Below are positions 8,983 to 16,548 of a DNA stretch of 64,000 nucleotides, piece by piece. The number at the start of each line of letters is the position of its first letter. Position 1 is the stretch's first letter. Origin of the DNA: Nocardioides sp. dk884 (GTDB taxonomy: Bacteria > Actinomycetota > Actinomycetes > Propionibacteriales > Nocardioidaceae). Position numbers and translations under genes: made by a program. The notes beneath the pieces are model-generated. The model made no database searches. It was not told the origin of the DNA and was given only the letters and a program-made list of their open reading frames with translations. The stretch is taken from assembly GCF_009557055.1 (NCBI RefSeq), contig NZ_CP045649.1, forward strand, positions 2,331,501-2,395,500, written 5' to 3'.

Positions 8983-9658
8983 GGGGAGACTCCTCGGTGG
9001 TGGGTGACGGGTCGTCCGCGCGCGAGGCTCGCGCACGGCGATAGGCGGGCTCGCGCAGACGTCGTACGACGTCGTACTGGCGCAGGCCCGGGATCTGGTG
9101 GCGCACCGGGTCGAAGGAGACAGGCCCGTCGTCGCTGGAGTCGGGGAGCAGGTGCAGCACCGCGAACGGGTGCCACGGCCCGGCCGCGCGTGCCCAGCGC
9201 AGCTCGTAGGTCTCAGCCGCACCGGCCTGGAGCCCCAGCAGCACCGGACCGGCGGGGGCGTCGTAGGGCAGCAGCGTGGTCATCGGGCGGCTGCGCAGCC
9301 GGCGCCCGCCGCTCAGCAGGAACCGGGTGAGCCGTCCCCAACCGGTGCTCGCGAAGAGCAGGTCGCCGGGACCGTCGGGGGTCGGCACCCGCAGCGCCAG
9401 GCCGTGGATGTCGGGCAGTCGCGGGGGCAGGCCGATCGCACGCGAGAGGCGTACGACGACCTCGTCCTCGCCGGGCTCGTCGATCCAGGCGACCCCGCTG
9501 CGCACCGCGGATCCGGTGCGGCGCAGGCGCCCGGTGCGCAGGTCGCCTTCGGGATGCAGGGGCTTGCGGGCGGGGCGCACCGCCGAGAGCGCGCTCGTCG
9601 CCGCAGCGAGCAGAGCGCCGCCGGCGCCAGCGGCGCGGGTGAGCGGGTGCGCGTCCAT
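8972..9658 (-). CDS. Catalase-superfamily-like protein (putative haem protein)
   Basis: The 228-residue product contains VVVRLSRAIGLPPRLPDIHGLALRV, followed by GDLLFASTGWGRLTRFLL, the signature seen in short catalase-related actinobacterial proteins often annotated only as hypothetical. The order (Arg-containing strand, Pro-Asp-x-x-Gly, Asp-Leu-Leu-x-Ala-Ser) recalls the catalase/SrpA beta-barrel, but a distal histidine and a proximal tyrosine are not obvious, so peroxidase activity is uncertain. The N-terminus is Ala-rich (AGAGGALLAAATSALSAV) and may be a membrane-associated segment. The ATG at 9658 follows AGGAGG very closely; the spacing is short. Overlap with the downstream hemerythrin gene suggests a joint role in oxygen or peroxide handling. 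Confidence 0.6.
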   Translation of the reverse strand: MDAHPLTRAAGAGGALLAAATSALSAVRPARKPLHPEGDLRTGRLRRTGSAVRSGVAWIDEPGEDEVVVRLSRAIGLPPRLPDIHGLALRVPTPDGPGDLLFASTGWGRLTRFLLSGGRRLRSRPMTTLLPYDAPAGPVLLGLQAGAAETYELRWARAAGPWHPFAVLHLLPDSSDDGPVSFDPVRHQIPGLRQYDVVRRLREPAYRRARASRADDPSPTTEESPRVH

Positions 9659-9745
9659 GGGCCTCCTGTCCGCGCGCCTTGTACCCCGCGCCTGGCGCGG
9701 CGACACCACTCCGACGGGTGAGGCGCGAGCACGGCACCGGCCGGG

Positions 9746-10390
9746 CTACGGCTCGATCGAGCCCTCGCCCCGCAGCCCGTGGTCGATGCCCCACAAGATC
9801 GCCTGCGGGCGGCTCGTAGCGCCGATCTTGCGATAGGCCGTGCGGATGTAGGTCTTGATCGTGTTGATGCTGAGGAAGGACCGCGCGGCGATCTCCTCGT
9901 TGGTGAGGCCGCGGCAGATCATGCCGAGGATCTCCCCCTCGCGGGGGCTGAGCCCATGGGCCCGTCCCGGCCAGTCGGCCATCGTCGACTCCTCACCCTT
10001 GCCCTCGGTGTCGGCGTTCACCGTGAACCCGCCGCCGCCCTCGGCCTGGTGGACCTCGACCAGGCGCTCGGCCAGCTCCTGTCCTGACACCCCCTTGCCG
10101 ATCCAGCCGACCGCGCCGTGCTCGTGCGCCACCTCGGGCGGGTAGGTATCCCAGCTGTAGACGACGATCTTCGCCTTGGGGTTCGCCGTGACCACCGTGC
10201 GCAGCTTCTCGTCCTTGCCGGGCAGGCGTCCGAAGGTGTCGAAGAGGATGACGTCGGCCTCGGGCTCGAAGTCGGTGCCGGTGGACGCCTCGATCACCTC
10301 GATCAGATCGGCGTGCGGGGCGAGCATGGCGGCCAACCCGCGCAGCACCAGCTCGTAGTCGTTCGACAGCACCACCTTGACAGGCTTCAT
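9746..10390 (-). CDS. LuxR/NarL-family response regulator
   Basis: A 214-residue cytoplasmic DNA-binding regulator. The receiver domain (about 1-115) starts VKVVLSNDYELVLRGL, has the probable phospho-acceptor aspartate in DVILFDTFG and the conserved lysine in GWIGKGVSG. The C-terminal HTH (about 145-205) reads LSPREGEILGMICRGLTNEEIA and SINTIKTYIRTAYRKIG, typical of LuxR/NarL. No histidine kinase is encoded nearby, so it is an orphan regulator. Its ATG overlaps the stop of the upstream gene as ATGA, indicating translational coupling. A tempting but unproven idea is that it controls the neighbouring stress genes. Confidence 0.88.
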   Translation of the reverse strand: MKPVKVVLSNDYELVLRGLAAMLAPHADLIEVIEASTGTDFEPEADVILFDTFGRLPGKDEKLRTVVTANPKAKIVVYSWDTYPPEVAHEHGAVGWIGKGVSGQELAERLVEVHQAEGGGGFTVNADTEGKGEESTMADWPGRAHGLSPREGEILGMICRGLTNEEIAARSFLSINTIKTYIRTAYRKIGATSRPQAILWGIDHGLRGEGSIEP

Positions 10391-11289
10391 GTGGAGGCTC
10401 TTCTCTGCGGGCTTGTCGCTCGGCGCCTCTCGCCGGTTCGTCCGCGCCGCTCGCTGATGTCGCCTCCCACCGTTTCACACCCGTGGCCGTGACGGGGCGC
10501 GGCCGGGCCCTCAGGGGACGCCGGGGACGGCACCCGCAGGGACCCGACGTCGAAGCGGAAGAACTCACCCTCGGCCCAGCGGTCGGTCCCGTGGTGCCAG
10601 CCGACCGTGCCGCGGGCCGGGATCGTGAGACCGCCGAACGTGCGGTGCTCGGTGATCTCGCCGCCGAAGGGGTGCCACCCCCAGCTGCCGGTGTCGTCGG
10701 GGTCGCCCCAGCGCTCGAGCACGAAGGAGCGGAGCAGACCGTCGTCGCCGAGGGTGCAGCGGACGTCGACCGGGTTGTCCCCGAGGCGGTGGTGGACGGT
10801 GACGTGGGTGTCGTCCTCGGCCGACCACCGCACGCCGTAGCGCGGCAGCAGTGCGGTCGGGACCCACACCCCCTCCGCACCGCCGCGCCCCGCAGCGCTG
10901 CGGGAGACGTCGGGGCCCTCGGCCTGCGCCACGGTGAGCAGCCCCGCGAGCCGCCAGCGCATCGCCCCCGCGCCGTCGACGTACTGATCGGAGCCGGCGA
11001 TCAGGCCGCCCACCCGCGCGCCCCACACGAAGCCGACGTGTGGGTCGAGCACCTCCACGGCGCGGAACGGCAGCCACCGCGGGCCCAGCCGCAGGCTGCC
11101 GCGCATGGTCAGCGTGGCACCGCGCGCGAGCGGTGTCCCGGGCGCGATCGCGGCGCTCAGGTGGCGGCGTACCGGCTCGGGCAGGCCGTCGAGCTCCTCG
11201 GCCCCGAACACCGCCGGCGGCGGGGGCGTGAGGAGCCGTGCCTGCCACGCGGCGAGATTGCCGCCCGTCTCAGTCCTGCGGGTCCGCAC
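10387..11289 (-). CDS. DUF6544-like conserved protein
   Basis: The roughly 300-residue product contains LPEPVRRHLSAAIAPGTPLARG, LTMRGSLRLGPRWLPF, GFVWGARVGGLIAGSDQYVDG and RWAEGEFFRFDVGSL, the profile of the actinobacterial DUF6544 (DUF6920) family, predicted beta-rich and of unknown function. A GTG at 11289 with GGAGGAG upstream is the best start and overlaps the preceding gene by 20 bases. An ATG at 11343 is the more upstream alternative. Its stop overlaps the start codon of the LuxR-type regulator (ATGA), so the three genes 11884 to 9746 form one operon. The Gly/Pro/Arg-rich tail after residue 260 is probably disordered. Confidence 0.7.
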   Translation of the reverse strand: MRTRRTETGGNLAAWQARLLTPPPPAVFGAEELDGLPEPVRRHLSAAIAPGTPLARGATLTMRGSLRLGPRWLPFRAVEVLDPHVGFVWGARVGGLIAGSDQYVDGAGAMRWRLAGLLTVAQAEGPDVSRSAAGRGGAEGVWVPTALLPRYGVRWSAEDDTHVTVHHRLGDNPVDVRCTLGDDGLLRSFVLERWGDPDDTGSWGWHPFGGEITEHRTFGGLTIPARGTVGWHHGTDRWAEGEFFRFDVGSLRVPSPASPEGPAAPRHGHGCETVGGDISERRGRTGERRRATSPQRRAST

Positions 11290-11884
11290 GTCCCTGCTCC
11301 TCCCTCGCTGCCACCGCCAACCCTGCCGCCCAACCCGGTGCACGTCCGTGCCGCGGGGGCGTGAGCGCCTCTGGATGGTGCCCGCTGCGCGCCAGCAGCC
11401 AGGCGACCAGCGAGTTGGAGTTCCACATCTCCCCCGCGCCCAGCTCGTCGCGACCCCACGTGGCGGCAGGGAAGTCCGACACCACAGCGAGCAGCCGCTC
11501 CGCCCGGAGCGGGTCCGTGCTCAGGCGCTGCGCACCGCCCACCGCCTCCTCGAGGTCGGGGATCGCGCCGCCGCGCCAGCAGCGCACCTCGTAGCGGAAC
11601 AGCCGGGAGCGGCCGAGGCAGGCCAGCCCCACCGGTCCCTCGCACACCACGCCGTGCCCGGCGGCCGATCCGGTCCACACCGGCGCCATCTCCAGGGCGT
11701 AGGTCTCCCCGGCGTACTGCACCTCGAGGGCGGAGTGGAACAGCGGCACCGGTGCGCGGTGCTCGCGCCGAGCCGCGAGGGACTCATAGAGCCGGCCGCT
11801 CACCCGCACGCACCCGGTGTTGTCGCCGGCGCCGAGGGGCAGCCAGTACAGGTCGACGCCCGCGACACTCCGGTCGGTCTCCAC
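11270..11884 (-). CDS. Conserved hypothetical protein, first gene of operon
   Basis: A 204-residue protein starting [21 protein letters not shown] do not recognise a named family with certainty. Visible blocks are [21 protein letters not shown] and [18 protein letters not shown]. The order His-containing strand then Asn-Ser-x-Ser-helix resembles circularly permuted papain-like (NlpC/LRAT-type) folds in which the Cys is replaced by Ser, so an inactive or serine variant is conceivable but speculative. No signal peptide or membrane segment is seen. It overlaps the DUF6544-like gene by 20 bases and leads the operon ending in the LuxR-type regulator. Confidence 0.6.
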   Translation of the reverse strand: METDRSVAGVDLYWLPLGAGDNTGCVRVSGRLYESLAARREHRAPVPLFHSALEVQYAGETYALEMAPVWTGSAAGHGVVCEGPVGLACLGRSRLFRYEVRCWRGGAIPDLEEAVGGAQRLSTDPLRAERLLAVVSDFPAATWGRDELGAGEMWNSNSLVAWLLARSGHHPEALTPPRHGRAPGWAAGLAVAAREEQGRADPQD

Positions 11885-11949
11885 TGCCCATCACCCTCCC
11901 GCCGCCATTCGACCGCCCAGTCCGCGCGCGCGGACAGGCGCGAACGTCC

Positions 11950-11995
11950 CGTTGCCGAGGGCAACGGTCCCGGCCGGGTGGGTCCCTTCGGCCCT
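11950..11995. promoter_or_regulatory. Inverted repeat and DosR-like box upstream of DUF4389 gene
   Basis: A perfect inverted repeat CGTTGCC-gag-GGCAACG (11950-11966) is followed by GGGTCCCTTCGGCCCT (11980-11995), which fits the GGGnC-N4-GGCCC pattern of actinobacterial DosR/DevR-type boxes. They lie 57-102 bases before the DUF4389 ATG and also upstream of the divergent operon at 11884. The assignment to DosR-type control is inference. Confidence 0.45.
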
Positions 11996-12051
11996 ACCCG
12001 GTCACTGCGGCGCCCGACCACCATGAGCCGACGACTGACGAGGAGCGCGCC

Positions 12052-12789
12052 ATGACCAGCTACCGCTACCCGGTGCACGTGACGGGCGAGCTCGACGAGC
12101 CGCTGAGCCGCTGGCTGTGGCTGGTGAAGTGGCTGCTGGCCATCCCGCATCTGGTCGTGCTGTTCTTCTTGTACCTCGCCTTCCTGGTGCTGAGCATCGT
12201 CGCGTTCTTCGCGATCCTGATCACCGCGCGCTACCCGCGCGGCATCTTCACCTTCAACGTCGGGGTGATGCGCTGGAGCTGGCGGGTCAGCTTCTACACC
12301 TACTCGGCGCTGGGCACCGACCGCTACCCGCCGTTCACGCTGCGCGACGTGCCGGACTACCCCGCCCACCTCGAGATCGACTACCCCGAGCGCCTCTCGC
12401 GCGGACTGGTGCTCGTGAAGTGGTGGCTGCTGGCGATCCCGCACTACATCGTGGTCGGGCTGATCGTCACCGGGACGTCGTACGTCACGAGCACCGCCAC
12501 CGGTGAGGTGACCGCCTCGACGCCCGGGCTGTCGAGCGTCCTGGTCTTCTTCGCCGGGGTCATCTTGTTGTTCACCGGCCGCTACCCCCAGCCGCTGTTC
12601 GACCTCGTCGTCGGCCTGAACCGATGGTCCCTGCGGGTCGCGGGGTACGCCGCGCTGATGACCGACGTCTACCCGCCGTTCCGCCTGGACCAGGGTGGCC
12701 GGGAGGACGAGCCCGCGCCGCCCGCCGGGCCCGGCGCCGACGGCTGGGCCGACCCGGGCGGGACGACGTCGTTCCCGCCGCACACCTGA
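12052..12789 (+). CDS. DUF4389 membrane protein
   Basis: A 245-residue membrane protein made of two similar halves. Each has a hydrophobic hairpin ([19 protein letters not shown] and [17 protein letters not shown]) followed by an [16 protein letters not shown] motif and an [42 protein letters not shown] block. This duplicated pattern defines the DUF4389 family, whose function is unknown. The ATG at 12052 has GAGGAG upstream at good spacing. The tail is an acidic, Pro/Gly-rich cytoplasmic segment. Near universal stress and PspC genes it is plausibly part of an envelope-stress or low-oxygen response, supported only by the shared upstream box type. Confidence 0.85.
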   Translation: MTSYRYPVHVTGELDEPLSRWLWLVKWLLAIPHLVVLFFLYLAFLVLSIVAFFAILITARYPRGIFTFNVGVMRWSWRVSFYTYSALGTDRYPPFTLRDVPDYPAHLEIDYPERLSRGLVLVKWWLLAIPHYIVVGLIVTGTSYVTSTATGEVTASTPGLSSVLVFFAGVILLFTGRYPQPLFDLVVGLNRWSLRVAGYAALMTDVYPPFRLDQGGREDEPAPPAGPGADGWADPGGTTSFPPHT

Positions 12790-12895
12790 GCATCCGGCCG
12801 CGCGCGTCAGGGTGGGACCAGGGCTGTTCCCGATGCGAGCCGGCGCCGCGGTGCGGCAGGCTGGTCGCACCAGCCCACGAACCAAGGAACCAGCC

Positions 12896-13105
12896 ATGAG
12901 CGACATCCGTGCCAGCCTCGCCCGCCAGGGCCTCCTCCGCCCCCGCCAGGACCGGGTCGTCGCCGGCGTCTGCTCCGGGCTCGGACGCCGCTTCGGGCTG
13001 AGCCCGTGGGTCACCCGCCTGCTGTTCGTGCTGGTGCTGATGGTCGTCCCGGGCAGCCAGTTCCTGATCTACCCCGTGCTGTGGATCCTGATGCCGAGCG
13101 AGTGA
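12896..13105 (+). CDS. PspC-domain membrane protein
   Basis: A 69-residue protein: VVAGVCSGLGRRFGLSPWVTRLLFVLVLMVVPG followed by a second hydrophobic run LIYPVLWILMPSE. This is a complete minimal PspC (phage shock protein C) domain with one or two membrane segments. PspC proteins sense or buffer envelope stress. No PspA or PspB gene is present here. The ATG at 12896 follows AAGGA. A GGGACC-containing site at 12814-12825 upstream weakly resembles the boxes near the neighbouring stress genes. Confidence 0.88.
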   Translation: MSDIRASLARQGLLRPRQDRVVAGVCSGLGRRFGLSPWVTRLLFVLVLMVVPGSQFLIYPVLWILMPSE

Positions 13106-13130
13106 CCGACCCGCCCGCGCGGGACCGGCC

Positions 13131-14003
13131 TCACGGCTCGGGGTCGGGCACCACCGCGACGTACCGCGGCGCATGCACGAGTACGCCGTGGGGGACGTCG
13201 AGGTCGAGCAGCCCGAAGATCGAGCGCCGCACGTGGCTGCCGAGCACCACCATCTCCACCGTCTCGGCCGCCTGGGTGAGCGCCTCGTCGGCGAGCCCGC
13301 GGCGCAGCCGCAGGTGCACCTCGACGTCGGGGAAGCGCGGGCCGAACCGGTCGGCGACCTCGCGCAGCTGCGCCCACAGCTCGTCGTACCCGCCCTCGGA
13401 CTCGGCGACCTCGCCCTCCGGACCGGCCTCGAAGAACGTGCGGACGACCGTCAGCGCGGTACGCCGCAGCGCCGCCTGACCGAACGCCCACTCCACGGCC
13501 GGGTCGGAGTGCGGGGTCGCGTCGGTGCCGACCACGATCCCCTCCCCGGCGGACTCCGGCGGGTGCGGTCGCCGCACGACCACGGGACAGCGGGCGTGCT
13601 GGGACAGCGCCACCCCGACGGAGCCCAGCAACAGGCTGCTGACCGGGCCCCGGCCGCGGGACCCGACCACGATCAGGTGCGCGGCCTCCGCGGCCTCGAG
13701 CAGGGCCACCCGCGCGTCGGTGAGCACCAGCTCGGAACGCACCTCGAGGTCCGGTTCCCGCTCGGCGACGCGGGCGGCACTTCCCTGCACCAGCGCGCGC
13801 CCCTCGGCCCGCATCGCGGCCATCAGCGTCGCGGGGTCGACGTCGTCGCCGGTCAGCGTGGCCAGGCTCGCCGCGTGCACGATCGTCAGTGGACGCTTCT
13901 CCAGCGCCGCCTGGGTGGTGGCCCAGTCCAGCGCCTGCTCGGCGGTGTCCGAGCCGTCGATGCCGACCACCACCGCCTCGGCGCACGTGTCGAGCAACGA
14001 CAT
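13131..14003 (-). CDS. Tandem universal stress protein (UspA family)
   Basis: A 290-residue protein of two UspA domains. Domain 1 starts AVVVGIDGSDTAEQALDWA and ends with the nucleotide-binding loop VVGSRGRGPVSSLLLGSVG. Domain 2 starts GIVVGTDATPHSDPAVEWA and has VLGSHVRRSIFGLL. The G-2x-G-9x-G-S pattern in domain 1 predicts ATP binding. Domain 2 is degenerate. The ATG at 14003 has AAGGAG upstream. It is divergent from a second tandem Usp gene at 14192, sharing a 188-base promoter region with two DosR-like boxes, so both may be induced together under hypoxia or stationary phase. Confidence 0.92.
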   Translation of the reverse strand: MSLLDTCAEAVVVGIDGSDTAEQALDWATTQAALEKRPLTIVHAASLATLTGDDVDPATLMAAMRAEGRALVQGSAARVAEREPDLEVRSELVLTDARVALLEAAEAAHLIVVGSRGRGPVSSLLLGSVGVALSQHARCPVVVRRPHPPESAGEGIVVGTDATPHSDPAVEWAFGQAALRRTALTVVRTFFEAGPEGEVAESEGGYDELWAQLREVADRFGPRFPDVEVHLRLRRGLADEALTQAAETVEMVVLGSHVRRSIFGLLDLDVPHGVLVHAPRYVAVVPDPEP

Positions 14004-14086
14004 CTCAGGACTCCTTCGAGCGACGGGCCGACCACCCCGGTCCGGCCGGGTCCGCCCAGGGTGCACCGCGGCTCGCGCCCATGTCA

Positions 14087-14142
14087 GGGGCGAATGGCCC
14101 GTTCCCTGCCGTCCGGGCCAGGACGCCGGGCCATAGGGCCCT
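14087..14142. promoter_or_regulatory. Two DosR-like boxes between divergent usp genes
   Basis: GGGGCGAATGGCCC (14087-14100) and GGGCCATAGGGCCCT (14128-14142) both fit GGG(A/C/G)C-N4-GGCCC, the general shape of DosR/DevR/OsdR-type sites. They lie in the 188-base region between two outward-facing universal stress protein genes. The match is visible. The regulator is inferred. Confidence 0.5.
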
Positions 14143-14191
14143 GTTCGGTCTCACCGGTCCACGCCAGATTGGCCCACGGAGAGGAGCCGCC

Positions 14192-15106
14192 ATGAGCCAG
14201 TCCCCCCAGATCCTCCTTCCGGTCGACGGCATCGACGACCACGGGCCCGGCGTCGCGTTCGCCACCCAGGAGGCGCGGCGCCGCGAGGCCGGCATCCACG
14301 TCGTACACGTCGTCCCCCCGGCCTTCCCCGGCCTGCCGGTCACCTCCGACGTCGGGCTGGACGGTGAGGAGATGCGCCTCCTCGGCAGCGCTGCGGTCGA
14401 GCACGCCACCGAGGCCGTCCGCGAGGCGCTCGACGGCGCCGATCTCCCGGTGACCGGCGAGGTGCTGCACGGCCGGGTGGTCCCCACGCTGGTCGAGGCC
14501 AGCCGCGACGTGGCGCTGATCGTGCTGGTGCGCCGGCACCCACGGCCGACGCCGGTCCTCAGCGCGATGTCGGTCGTCCACGGCGTGGCCGCCCGCGGGC
14601 ACTGCGCGGTGGCAGTGGTCCCGCGGGAGTGGGGAGCCGACCGCGCGTCGGCTCCCGTCGTCGTCGGCGTCGAGGGTGCCGAGGAGTCCGGAGAGATCGT
14701 GCGCGCCGTGCTCGACCGGACGCGAGAGCCCGACAACGTGGTGGAGCTGGTGCACGCGTGGTGGTACTCCGACGCCTTCGACAACCTGGCCTTCGCGGGC
14801 GAGGCCGGCGAGGAGGAGACCCGGCGCCAGCGCGAGCGCCTCGAGAGCGAGCTCGGACCGCTCCTGGCTGACTTCCCCCACATCGACACCCCGCTCGTCA
14901 TCGTCCACGCGCGGCCGGCCGAGGCGCTCATCGCGGCCTCCGAGGACGCCCGTGCGCTGGTCGTCGGGCGCCACCACCCGCGCCTTCCGCTCGGCTCCCA
15001 CCTCGGCCCGGTGACCCGGGTCGTGCTGCGCGAGTCCGCGTGCCCGGTCATCATCGAGGCCGACGTCAACCTCCCCGCGCCGGGTCGCCACGTGGCGACC
15101 GGGTGA
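14192..15106 (+). CDS. Tandem universal stress protein (UspA family)
   Basis: A 304-residue protein with two UspA-like domains. The first begins QILLPVDGIDDHGPGVAFA and lacks a clean ATP loop (IVLVRRHPRPTPVLS). The second begins PVVVGVEGAEESGEIVRAVL and has VVGRHHPRLPLGSHLGPVTRVV, close to the G-2x-G-type loop. The ATG at 14192 follows GGAGAGGAG. A flavodoxin-domain gene follows 25 bases downstream on the same strand and is probably co-transcribed. The sequence is only distantly similar to the divergent usp gene at 13131, so the pair is not a recent duplication. Confidence 0.9.
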   Translation: MSQSPQILLPVDGIDDHGPGVAFATQEARRREAGIHVVHVVPPAFPGLPVTSDVGLDGEEMRLLGSAAVEHATEAVREALDGADLPVTGEVLHGRVVPTLVEASRDVALIVLVRRHPRPTPVLSAMSVVHGVAARGHCAVAVVPREWGADRASAPVVVGVEGAEESGEIVRAVLDRTREPDNVVELVHAWWYSDAFDNLAFAGEAGEEETRRQRERLESELGPLLADFPHIDTPLVIVHARPAEALIAASEDARALVVGRHHPRLPLGSHLGPVTRVVLRESACPVIIEADVNLPAPGRHVATG

Positions 15107-15131
15107 GCACCTCGCCGCGGAGGTGGCGACG

Positions 15132-15647
15132 ATGCCGCGCGTCCTCCTCACCTACGCGAGCCCGCACGGCGCCACCCGCAGCATCGCCGAGCGGATCGCC
15201 TCGCGCCTGCGCGAGCGCGGGCTGCGCGTCGACTGCGTACCGATCGAGCGGTTCCCCGCGATCGCGTCGTACGACGCTGTGGTCATGGGCAGCGCGCTTC
15301 ACGACCGGGCCTGGACCCCCGAGGCGGCGGGCTTCGTGAACCTCCACGCCGCCGACCTCGCCGCCCGTCCGGTGTGGCTGTTCAGCGTCGGGATGGCCGA
15401 TGCGCTGCCCCGGCCGGCGCGGCGCCTGGCGGTCAAGGAGGGCCCGCTCTCGGTGGCGCCCTTCCTCGACACGGTGCGACCGCGCGACACCCGACTGTTC
15501 TCCGGGGTGGTGCGCAAGGAGCAGTTCCCCCGGATGAGCCGGCTGGTGATGCGTCTGACCGGCGCGCGGTACGGCGACTTCCGCGACTGGCGGGCCATCG
15601 ACGCGTGGGCGGCGACGATCGCCGACGAGCTGCTCGCGCGGGGCTGA
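15132..15647 (+). CDS. Flavodoxin-domain protein (HemG-like)
   Basis: A 171-residue cytoplasmic protein beginning RVLLTYASPHGATRSIAERIASRLRERG, the FMN-phosphate-binding loop of flavodoxins (T-x-S-x-x-G-x-T), followed by YDAVVMGSALHDRAW and WLFSVGMADALPRPA. This matches the flavodoxin domain of menaquinone-dependent protoporphyrinogen oxidase-like proteins found in actinobacterial stress clusters. The ATG at 15132 is preferred over the GTG at 15123 because GGAGGTG lies six bases upstream of the ATG. It follows the second usp gene by 25 bases, which suggests a shared stress-induced operon. Confidence 0.82.
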   Translation: MPRVLLTYASPHGATRSIAERIASRLRERGLRVDCVPIERFPAIASYDAVVMGSALHDRAWTPEAAGFVNLHAADLAARPVWLFSVGMADALPRPARRLAVKEGPLSVAPFLDTVRPRDTRLFSGVVRKEQFPRMSRLVMRLTGARYGDFRDWRAIDAWAATIADELLARG

Positions 15648-15681
15648 GCCCGCGGGTCGCTGCCGTGCTCGCCAGCACCCC

Positions 15682-15712
15682 TTGACTGGCTGTGAACCAT
15701 TGGTACGGTACC
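15682..15712 (+). promoter_or_regulatory. Leaderless promoter overlapped by two palindromes (probable PadR operator)
   Basis: TTGACT (15682-15687) and TACGGT (15704-15709) are 16 bases apart, and transcription would begin near the ATG at 15716. ACCATTGGT (15696-15704) and GGTACGGTACC (15702-15712) are perfect odd-length palindromes that cover the -10 element. A PadR-type repressor encoded in the same transcript is the obvious candidate to bind here. Confidence 0.6.
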
Positions 15713-15715
15713 TGC

Positions 15716-16183
15716 ATGACAACCCACGGTGAGGCGCTCGAAGCGCCGGTGACGAGCACAGTCAACGCCCGGACGCTGCTGCTGCCCTACACACTGGCGC
15801 TCGTCGCGGGCACGGCGGTCATCCAGGTCCTGATCGCGCTGACCGGCGGCGCGATCACCGTCCTGGCGGGCGCGCTGACCGCAGTCGTGGGAGCCGGTGT
15901 GGTGGCGTGGCTCTGGCGGCACTACCGGCAGCTCACGCACGTGCGGTTCGGCCTCGCGATCGCCCATGCGATCGCCTTCGCGGTGGTGACGACCTCGTTC
16001 AACGTCCATGCCGTGCTCCGCGTCAGCATTCTCGGCGCCGGGGCCGACGGCTTCGAGGCGGCGGCCCACGACCTTCTGTCGACCCCGTGGTTCGGGGCGA
16101 CCCTGCTCATGAGCGCGGCGTGGGGCCTCGGCCTCCTCATCCATCTCACCGGCTCGGTCCTCGGCCGGGGCTGGGAGCACTGA
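15716..16183 (+). CDS. Four-segment membrane protein co-transcribed with PadR regulator
   Basis: A 155-residue protein with about four hydrophobic segments (LLLPYTLALVAGTAVIQVL, ITVLAGALTAVVGAGVVAW, LAIAHAIAFAVVTTSF and ATLLMSAAWGLGLLIHL). I do not recognise the family. The pattern of a small polytopic protein followed at once by a PadR-type regulator is common for efflux or membrane-stress proteins whose expression the regulator controls. The ATG at 15716 sits at the predicted transcription start, so the message is probably leaderless. The regulator starts two bases after this gene's stop codon. Confidence 0.72.
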   Translation: MTTHGEALEAPVTSTVNARTLLLPYTLALVAGTAVIQVLIALTGGAITVLAGALTAVVGAGVVAWLWRHYRQLTHVRFGLAIAHAIAFAVVTTSFNVHAVLRVSILGAGADGFEAAAHDLLSTPWFGATLLMSAAWGLGLLIHLTGSVLGRGWEH

Positions 16184-16185
16184 CG

Positions 16186-16548
16186 ATGCCCGCATCTCGC
16201 CCGAGCGAGAGCGAGGAGTGGGTCGCCGACCGGGTCGAGTCGTGGGTGGAGACCTACAAGAAGTCGATGCTCACGCCGGTCGTCCTCGCGCTCGTGGCGC
16301 GCCACCAGCCGGCGAGCATCGCCCAGGTGGCCACCGGCATCACGGCGGCGACCGGCTGGCAGGTCACCGAGCGGGGGCTGTACCGCACCCTGAAGAGGCT
16401 GGCGGACTCCGGGCTCCTCGCGAGCGACGACGTGGACGCCCCGCGCACGGGCGCGAAGCGCAAGCACCTCTCGCTCACCCCTCTCGGCGCCGCCTTCCTC
16501 GCCGGCATCTCGGACCACCTGGTCGAGCTGCCCGACGTGGATCGTTGA
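16186..16548 (+). CDS. PadR-family transcriptional regulator
   Basis: A 120-residue protein with a winged-helix domain: SMLTPVVLALVARHQPASIAQVATGI, RGLYRTLKRLADSGLLASD and KRKHLSLTPLGAAFLAG. The recognition helix (TERGLYRTLKRL) and wing are typical of PadR, and the short C-terminal part fits the small PadR subgroup. It starts two bases after the membrane protein gene and should be translated from the same mRNA. It is a likely autoregulator acting on the palindromes at 15696-15712. The ligand is unknown. Confidence 0.82.
   Translation: MPASRPSESEEWVADRVESWVETYKKSMLTPVVLALVARHQPASIAQVATGITAATGWQVTERGLYRTLKRLADSGLLASDDVDAPRTGAKRKHLSLTPLGAAFLAGISDHLVELPDVDR

Noticed and set aside
11800..13014. 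Minus-strand open frame opposite DUF4389 and PspC
   Set aside because: Arg/Gln/Asp-rich shadow of the DUF4389 gene. Both plus-strand genes have ribosome binding sites and family motifs.
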